NCBI GenBank assembly: GCA_035063885.1
Contig: JAPSFM010000157.1
Coordinates: 1-9,686, forward strand
Direction: 5' to 3'
DNA: 9,686 bases
Source: CAADGY01 sp900696665
Lineage (GTDB): Bacteria > Acidobacteriota > Terriglobia > Bryobacterales > Bryobacteraceae
Shown here: piece after piece, positions 6,221 to 9,686 of the stretch
Layout: each line of letters begins with the position of its first letter
How positions within the stretch are numbered: position 1 is the stretch's first letter
Notes under the pieces: generated by a model
Database searches by the model: none
What the model was told of the DNA's origin: nothing
Seen by the model: only the letters and a program-made list of their open reading frames with translations
Position numbers and translations under genes: made by a program

Positions 6221-7912
6221 TCAGTTCAACCCGGGCGTCTGGTGAACGATCGCACCGCCTACCATGGTCAACACGCTATGGATTCCAAACCACTGGAGCG
6301 GTGGCGCCGGAGGCGGCGGGGGCAGCGGCAGAGTGAGAACATCGCCGGACAATACGGCCAGGTCGGCCAGCTTGCCGGCGGCGATCGTGCCTTTCTCGCG
6401 CTCCGCGAACTCCGCGTAAGCGGAGCCCGAGGTGTACGCCCGCAAGGCTTCCTCGCGGGAGATTGCTTCAGCCGGATTAATCGGATGCACACTGGCGAGC
6501 AGCAGGTTGATATAAGGATGGAGGAATCCGTCCGAACCTAGCGCGATGGGAATTCCCTCCCGCAGAAGAGATTTCAACGGTTGTGCGTGGGCGGTTTTGA
6601 CCGGGCCGTAGCGTTGCATAAATACGTCCGCGATGTTGAAGTGCGTGGGGTTCTGCACGACGACCGCGCGCAGGCGGCGTAAGACCTGGTAGTCGCCGGT
6701 TCCGAGAAAATCCCCGTGCTCGATGCGAGGCCGCAACAACCTGAACAGAGAGCTGAGCGGGTTGCGTTCCGCGAGACTCAGAAGCTGATCGGCCGTTGCC
6801 TCGCCGGCGACGTGAAGCAGCGGCTGAGGAAAAGACAGCACGTTCACGAACAGGCGCCGGCCCATTTCTCCCGGCGTGAAATAGAGCCTTCCGAAATGAC
6901 TCGCGGGAACGTCAAGATATCTCTCATGCATGAAGGCCATGCGCTCCACCGGAGTGCCGTCCAGGATGTACTTCACCCCGGAAAGCTTCACGTTGCCCTG
7001 GGGCACAACGATTGGAAGAGGCGGCACATCCAGCGCAGGGCATTTCTGCATGGTGCCGGGCACCGGAATTTCGCGCCACCGGATGGGAAGCCCGGCACGG
7101 TTCAGGATGCGCACCATTTTGTTCGGCGGCAGACCGGACATGTTCTGGATGGAAGTGATGCCCAAGGCGGCGGCCTGCTGCGCCACCGCACGGATTTGCG
7201 CGGCGCCCACGTTCTCATCGACGGCGGCCGCAAGACAGGACCGGAGCCCGAAGCTGGCCATGCCGTGGAGCACGCCGGTGAGGTTGCCGCCGGCATCCCG
7301 CTCATACCACCCGCCGGCGGGGTCGGATTCGCGCTCAGTGAGCTGGAGTGCCCTGATAGCGGCCGAATTAATGATGGAGCCGTGTCCGGCCCACCCGCGC
7401 AACTCGATGGGATGATTCGGCGCGACTTGATCCAACGCGAGCCTGGTAGCGCTCGGGTCGGCAAAGACCCTGCCGCCAACGTCAGCATACAGCCAGGTTC
7501 CCGCCGGGGGGGTCTGCATGCTCAGGACTGTGACGATGGCGGCCTTTACCTCATCGAACGTGGGATCCGGCGGAGGCGCCCCGTCGGGCCACAGCCCCAG
7601 GTTCACCACAGGCGGCATCGGGGCGAAGTGGGTGTGTGAATCATTGATTCCGGGAATCACCAGCTTTTGTTTAAGGTCAATTCGCCGTGTATTTGCGTTT
7701 GCGTACCTCGCGACCTCCTGATCGGCGCCAACCGCGAGAATGCGGTCCCGGAGGACCGCCACCGCCTGGGCAAAGGGTCGCGATGGGTCAGAAGTGAAAA
7801 TTTTGCCGTTATAAAGGATTAAATCGGCCGATTTTGCCCATAATAGCGGGGCGACACAAAGCCCTGTAATCAGAAAAAGGGGGAAACGGATCATCGATTT
7901 CATGGATTTCAT
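6221..7912 (-). CDS. exported amidohydrolase (Amidohydro_3 / YtcJ-like)
   Basis: The 563-aa metal-dependent hydrolase belongs to the amidohydrolase superfamily. Residues 1-27 are a Sec-type signal (hydrophobic IRFPLFLITGLCVAPLLWA), so the product should be periplasmic or a membrane-tethered outer protein. The small beta domain opens with LILYNGKIFTSD (31-42). The metal site is visible as DSHTHF (His93, His95), Lys314 in a GVKYILDGT segment, HVAGEA (His367), IEHGDF (His399) and LGSDGF (Asp461). NPTHFN and the closing GKLADLAVL are also typical. A proline run (about 530-538) near the C terminus is unusual. YtcJ-like enzymes hydrolyse amide or related bonds on poorly known substrates. The start at 7912 is chosen because the signal peptide begins there and GAGG lies 9 nt upstream. 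The longer frame back to 8071 would overlap the divergent gene. The next gene starts 46-58 nt downstream with no terminator between. Confidence 0.85.
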   Translation of the reverse strand: MKSMKSMIRFPLFLITGLCVAPLLWAKSADLILYNGKIFTSDPSRPFAQAVAVLRDRILAVGADQEVARYANANTRRIDLKQKLVIPGINDSHTHFAPMPPVVNLGLWPDGAPPPDPTFDEVKAAIVTVLSMQTPPAGTWLYADVGGRVFADPSATRLALDQVAPNHPIELRGWAGHGSIINSAAIRALQLTERESDPAGGWYERDAGGNLTGVLHGMASFGLRSCLAAAVDENVGAAQIRAVAQQAAALGITSIQNMSGLPPNKMVRILNRAGLPIRWREIPVPGTMQKCPALDVPPLPIVVPQGNVKLSGVKYILDGTPVERMAFMHERYLDVPASHFGRLYFTPGEMGRRLFVNVLSFPQPLLHVAGEATADQLLSLAERNPLSSLFRLLRPRIEHGDFLGTGDYQVLRRLRAVVVQNPTHFNIADVFMQRYGPVKTAHAQPLKSLLREGIPIALGSDGFLHPYINLLLASVHPINPAEAISREEALRAYTSGSAYAEFAEREKGTIAAGKLADLAVLSGDVLTLPLPPPPPAPPLQWFGIHSVLTMVGGAIVHQTPGLN

Positions 7913-8019
7913 GCGAGATAACCTCAAATGCGGGGATGATTTGTCGCAAAAGGGTGATTCTACCATGCGCGGTCCCGGAAAGAGCCCCACCCAGCCCCGA
8001 GCTGTCATAAGATAACGGC
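7913..8019. promoter_or_regulatory. divergent promoter region between amidohydrolase and isomerase genes
   Basis: These 107 nt separate two gene starts that point away from each other, so both promoters, and any operator for the sugar genes, should lie here or just inside the coding starts. For the minus strand a TAGAAT -10-like hexamer is visible (plus-strand 7957-7962), but I see no good -35 at the right spacing. For the plus strand a TAAGAT lies close to the start codon (about 8009-8014), also without a convincing -35. I find no clear palindromic operator. The assignment rests on gene arrangement, not on a sequence match. Confidence 0.45.
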
Positions 8020-8865
8020 ATGGATCGAAGGGTATTCCTCCAAACGGTGGGAGCCGGCTCCGGAGCCGCACTCGCCGGAAAGGCGGTGCAGATGAAACCG
8101 GTGGAACGTAAGGGGCGGATCAAACAGTCCGCTTGCCGGTGGTGTTACAACAAGATTCCCGCCGAGGACTTCGTGCGCGAGGGTGCACGGCTGGGGCTGA
8201 AATCAATCGACCTGGCGCCGGCGGCCGAGTGGCCGATCTTGAAGAAATACGGCCTGCCGCCGACGATGATTGGAGGGGGCACGACCATCCCCGACGGATT
8301 CAACCGGAAAGAGAATCATGCCGGAATTGAGGAGCGGTTCCGGGAGAGCGTGCGGAACGCCGTAACTTTCGGCGCGCCGAGCATAATCGTTTTTTCGGGG
8401 AATCGCCGCGGCATGAGCGACGCAGAGGGACTGGAGAACTGTGTGACCGGCCTCAAGAAAGTCATGCCTATAGCGGAAGACAAAGGCATTCTTGTTTGCA
8501 TGGAATTGCTCAACAGCAAGGTGGATCATGCCGACTATATGTGCGACCACACGAAGTGGGGTGTGGAACTGGTAAAACGCGTGGCATCACCTTACTTCAA
8601 GCTGCTGTATGACATCTACCATATGCAGATCATGGAGGGAGATGTCATTCGGACGCTGCGGGAGAATGCCGAGTATATTGGACACTTACACACTGGCGGC
8701 AACCCGGGCCGCAACGAAATCGACGGAACACAGGAACTGAATTACCGCGCGATTGCGCACGCTGTAGTGGAAATGGGCTTCAGCGGGTATATGGCGCACG
8801 AGTTCATTCCCAAGCGGAACCCGCTCGAGTCGCTTGCCGAAGCCGTGGAGTTGTGTGACGTCTAG
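8020..8865 (+). CDS. Tat-tagged hydroxypyruvate isomerase-like TIM barrel
   Basis: The 281-aa protein belongs to the xylose-isomerase-like TIM barrel group (AP_endonuc_2 fold; hydroxypyruvate isomerase / sugar phosphate isomerase-epimerase). It begins MDRRVFLQTVGAGSGAALAG, an RR motif plus a small-residue stretch that resembles a twin-arginine signal. The divalent-metal ligands of the family can be read in order: Glu162 in CMELLNSK, Asp198 in LYDIYHMQ, His224 in GHLHTGG (a Gln in E. coli Hyi) and Glu261 in AHEF. The NPGRNEIDGTQELNY segment (228-242) matches the family's 'PGR.E...G..NY' loop. Role: aldose-ketose isomerisation or epimerisation of a small sugar or hydroxy-keto acid. It is transcribed away from the catabolic run and probably shares its control region. 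No strong Shine-Dalgarno precedes the ATG. Confidence 0.87.
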   Translation: MDRRVFLQTVGAGSGAALAGKAVQMKPVERKGRIKQSACRWCYNKIPAEDFVREGARLGLKSIDLAPAAEWPILKKYGLPPTMIGGGTTIPDGFNRKENHAGIEERFRESVRNAVTFGAPSIIVFSGNRRGMSDAEGLENCVTGLKKVMPIAEDKGILVCMELLNSKVDHADYMCDHTKWGVELVKRVASPYFKLLYDIYHMQIMEGDVIRTLRENAEYIGHLHTGGNPGRNEIDGTQELNYRAIAHAVVEMGFSGYMAHEFIPKRNPLESLAEAVELCDV

Positions 8866-8874
8866 GCAACCGGT

Positions 8875-9003
8875 CTATGGTTTGGCCGCGGCGGCAAATT
8901 TGCATCGCGAGATGCACTTTCCGTTACGGCAGGTGAGGCAAACGAGTTTTCTTTTTCTGACAACTTTTCCCGAACGGGGAGGGACCGCGCGTTTGAGTTT
9001 CAT
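8875..9003 (-). CDS. 42-aa basic four-cysteine protein, unknown
   Basis: The gene encodes a 42-aa protein starting MKLKRAVPPRSGK. It has four Cys at 22, 25, 30 and 34 (C-x2-C-x4-C-x3-C, in CLTCRNGKCISRC), a compact pattern that could bind one zinc ion. It contains no Asp or Glu and about a dozen Lys/Arg, so it is strongly positive, which would suit nucleic-acid or membrane-surface binding; that is inference only. The start is well supported: the ATG shares ATGA with the stop of the upstream 81-aa gene, and AGGAG (9014-9010) lies 6 nt before it. A longer in-frame reading back to 9132 exists but runs through the 81-aa gene in another frame and is probably not used. The stop lies 9 nt from the stop of the convergent isomerase gene. 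I do not recognise the family. Confidence 0.6.
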   Translation of the reverse strand: MKLKRAVPPRSGKVVRKRKLVCLTCRNGKCISRCKFAAAAKP

Positions 9004-9245
9004 GCCGCTCTCCTGCGCTGCGAACCGAGAGAAAGCGGCTCGGTGGGAATTCCGGTATTCGCGGCTTCCCGCAGCGGCATCGCGCGCAAGTGAACAGGGT
9101 CGAGACCACGGGCGGACTTCCTGAGTTCCCAACCGTTGTCCTCAGTCGGAAACTGTACCCACCCGGTGGCGTCCGACCATGCGATCCATTGACGGGGATG
9201 CAAAGCGCTGGCATACAAACGAAACGATTGCGTCATAGAAGCCAT
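9000..9245 (-). CDS. 81-aa tryptophan-rich protein, unknown
   Basis: The 81-aa protein has a folded-looking core with regular aromatics: SFRLYASALHPRQWIAW, then GWVQFP and NGWELR, followed by RGLDPVHLRAMP and a basic tail RRR. The four Trp at turn-like positions and the alternating hydrophobic pattern suggest a small all-beta domain. It has no signal peptide or membrane segment. The ATG at 9245 has AAGG about 10 nt upstream; a second ATG at 9236 is possible but farther from it. It overlaps the 42-aa gene by ATGA, so the two are very likely translated together. Protein-like composition in this frame and the coupled start downstream argue for a real gene. The family is not recognised. Confidence 0.6.
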   Translation of the reverse strand: MASMTQSFRLYASALHPRQWIAWSDATGWVQFPTEDNGWELRKSARGLDPVHLRAMPLREAANTGIPTEPLSLGSQRRRAA

Positions 9246-9477
9246 AGAATCTGTACCTTCGTATCGAATTTCATCCCTAAGCTACTCTGAAATCCTGAAG
9301 GGGTACAACGGACAAAATGGGGGGAAAGCCGGGTATTCTGGCAGGGATATCGCCACACCAAGGGGAGCGGCGGGATGAGGTGGGGATGAGGGACGCCTTG
9401 TTTGAAAGCAGCCGGACAACGCATAATGGACGGTGTGCTCCCGGGTTCGAGGAGCAACCCGACAGATTCACAACTGC
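9246..9477. other. intergenic region upstream of tRNA and small-gene pair
   Basis: About 230 nt without a credible gene. It should hold the minus-strand promoter of the 81/42-aa pair, for which I see no good match, and the plus-strand promoter of the tRNA. Near its right end two mutually exclusive short inverted repeats occur (TGCTCC/GGAGCA at 9436-9456 and CGGGTT/AACCCG at 9442-9461), with no T-run after them. Reading frames that cross this stretch and the tRNA on the minus strand are artefacts. Confidence 0.5.
9398..9427 (+). promoter_or_regulatory. possible sigma70-type promoter for tRNA-Arg
   Basis: TTGTTT at 9398-9403 and CATAAT at 9422-9427 are separated by 18 nt. The -10 matches TATAAT in 5 of 6 positions and the -35 matches TTGACA in 3 of 6. 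A start near 9434 would give a 5' leader of roughly 44 nt before the mature tRNA. Placement fits, but the -35 is weak. Confidence 0.4.
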
Positions 9478-9554
9478 GCGCCCGTAGCTCAGCCGGATAG
9501 AGCGACTGGCTTCGAACCAGTAGGCCGGGGGTTCGAGTCCCTCCGGGCGCGCCA
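9478..9554 (+). tRNA. tRNA-Arg(TCG), CCA encoded
   Basis: A full cloverleaf of 77 nt can be drawn by hand. The acceptor stem is GCGCCCG (9478-9484) with CGGGCGC (9544-9550), then discriminator G and an encoded CCA (9552-9554). The D arm is GCTC/GAGC. The anticodon stem ACTGG/CCAGT encloses loop CTTCGAA, giving anticodon TCG, which reads the CGA arginine codon (and perhaps other CGN codons). The T arm GGGGG-TTCGAGT-CCCTC contains the invariant TTCGA. No terminator is visible downstream; instead an insertion-sequence end begins about 9 nt past the CCA. Confidence 0.95.
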
Positions 9555-9579
9555 GAATTTCCATGTGTCCATTCCGGAC

Positions 9580-9616
9580 ACATAGGTAACAGATTGTTCC
9601 TAAGACATAGGTAACA
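9580..9616 (+). repeat. two direct repeats ACATAGGTAACA in IS end
   Basis: Identical 12-mers lie at 9580-9591 and 9605-9616, exactly 25 bp apart. The second copy lies inside the transposase reading frame and encodes part of its last residues; the first lies just past the stop. Repeats at IS ends commonly serve as transposase-binding sites; that role here is inference. Confidence 0.85.
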
Positions 9617-9686
9617 CTTTGGGCCCGAAGGGGTTGTCGAGGGGCTGCAAAGTTTTCTCCTCCAGGTCGATATAACCCAGATCATA
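9600..9686 (-). CDS. transposase C-terminal end (IS481-like), partial
   Basis: The frame starting at 9686 on the minus strand is open for 28 codons and ends with TAG at 9602-9600. It reads YDLGYIDLEEKT, then LQPLDNPFGPKVLPMS. This 'G-Y-[IFV]-D ... ENPFG/DNPFG ... LPMS' tail is the C terminus I associate with IS481-type DDE (rve integrase-core) transposases. Only the tail is in the window, so whether the gene is intact cannot be judged. A longer minus-strand frame across the same bases (9233-9685) is out of frame with this tail and is spurious. Confidence 0.75.
   Translation of the reverse strand, partial: YDLGYIDLEEKTLQPLDNPFGPKVLPMS

Larger units (their letters stand above)
9563..9686 (-). 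mobile_element. IS481-like insertion sequence, one end, cut by window edge
   Basis: The end of an element is seen from about 9563-9566 rightwards. It has an 8-bp palindrome ATGTGTCC/GGACACAT (9563-9570 and 9576-9583), then ACATAGGTAACA twice (9580-9591 and 9605-9616), then the 3' end of a transposase gene pointing towards this end. Ends starting with TGT and bearing such subrepeats, next to a DDE transposase with this C terminus, fit the IS481 group as I know it. The exact tip is uncertain because the other end and the target duplication lie outside the window. Confidence 0.7.

Noticed and set aside
6716..7639. Plus-strand frame (307 aa) opposite the amidohydrolase gene
   Set aside because: Antisense to the metal-site motifs of the amidohydrolase; His- and Gly-rich shadow composition.
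7913..8071. N-terminal extension of the amidohydrolase frame to 8071
   Set aside because: It would overlap the start of the divergent isomerase gene by 52 nt and place 53 unrelated residues before a clear signal peptide.
9004..9132. 85-aa reading that extends the four-Cys protein upstream
   Set aside because: The ATG at 9003 has a strong Shine-Dalgarno and ATGA coupling; the extension overlaps the 81-aa gene in another frame.
9436..9461. Hairpins and a GGGTTCGA string resembling a tRNA T-arm remnant upstream of tRNA-Arg
   Set aside because: Only the T-loop-like string is present; no acceptor, D or anticodon arm can be drawn, and the two hairpins exclude each other.
9233..9685. Minus-strand frames across the tRNA (for example with GGTRTPGLLVRSQ or ARPEGLEPPAYW)
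   Set aside because: These are antisense translations of the tRNA-Arg gene, a well-known source of false protein predictions, and are out of frame with the transposase tail.
1..9686. CRISPR array, riboswitch, toxin-antitoxin or defence system
   Set aside because: No regularly spaced repeats and no matching gene families were seen on either strand.

Overview
The window looks like chromosomal DNA from a GC-rich, Gram-negative soil-type bacterium. By eye the GC content is near 60 percent. Acidobacteriota of the Solibacter/Bryobacter kind is my best guess. The reasons are Tat-exported sugar enzymes (a glycosidase-like protein and a xylose-isomerase-like TIM barrel), a Gfo/Idh/MocA dehydrogenase beside a RhaT-type permease, and an IS481-like insertion sequence ending in ACATAGGTAACA repeats. 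This is inference from gene content only.

Layout. Positions 1-107 hold no secure gene, only a possible edge ORF. Positions 108-299 (-) encode a small helical protein of unknown function. Positions 371-7912 form one tightly packed minus-strand run. In transcription order it reads: exported amidohydrolase (7912-6221), Tat-exported glycoside-hydrolase-like protein (6162-3556), Gfo/Idh/MocA oxidoreductase with a TTG start (3546-2539), class V PLP enzyme (2564-1374), and RhaT-family sugar/proton symporter (1381-371). Gaps are 58 nt (46 nt if the upstream TTG start is used) and 9 nt, followed by overlaps of 26 and 8 nt, so co-transcription is likely. A 107-nt intergenic region (7913-8019) separates this run from a divergent plus-strand gene (8020-8865) for a Tat-tagged sugar isomerase/epimerase-like TIM barrel.

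Downstream, convergent to the isomerase and only 9 nt from its stop codon, lie two very small minus-strand genes joined by an ATGA overlap. One encodes an 81-aa tryptophan-rich protein (9245-9000) and the other a 42-aa, very basic, four-cysteine protein (9003-8875). I do not recognise either. Next come a plus-strand tRNA-Arg(TCG) at 9478-9554 and, about 9 nt beyond it, the end of an IS481-like insertion sequence. The last 28 codons of its transposase run off the right edge.

How it may work together. The exported glycosidase-like protein and amidohydrolase would trim a glycoside or amide-bearing sugar outside the cytoplasm. The RhaT-like symporter would import the released sugar. The NAD(P)-dependent oxidoreductase, the PLP enzyme and the TIM-barrel isomerase would convert it. 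The substrate cannot be read from the sequence. The combination of a class V PLP enzyme, a Gfo/Idh/MocA enzyme and an amidohydrolase hints at a nitrogen-bearing or acylated sugar, but that is speculation. I see no CRISPR array, toxin-antitoxin pair or defence island.
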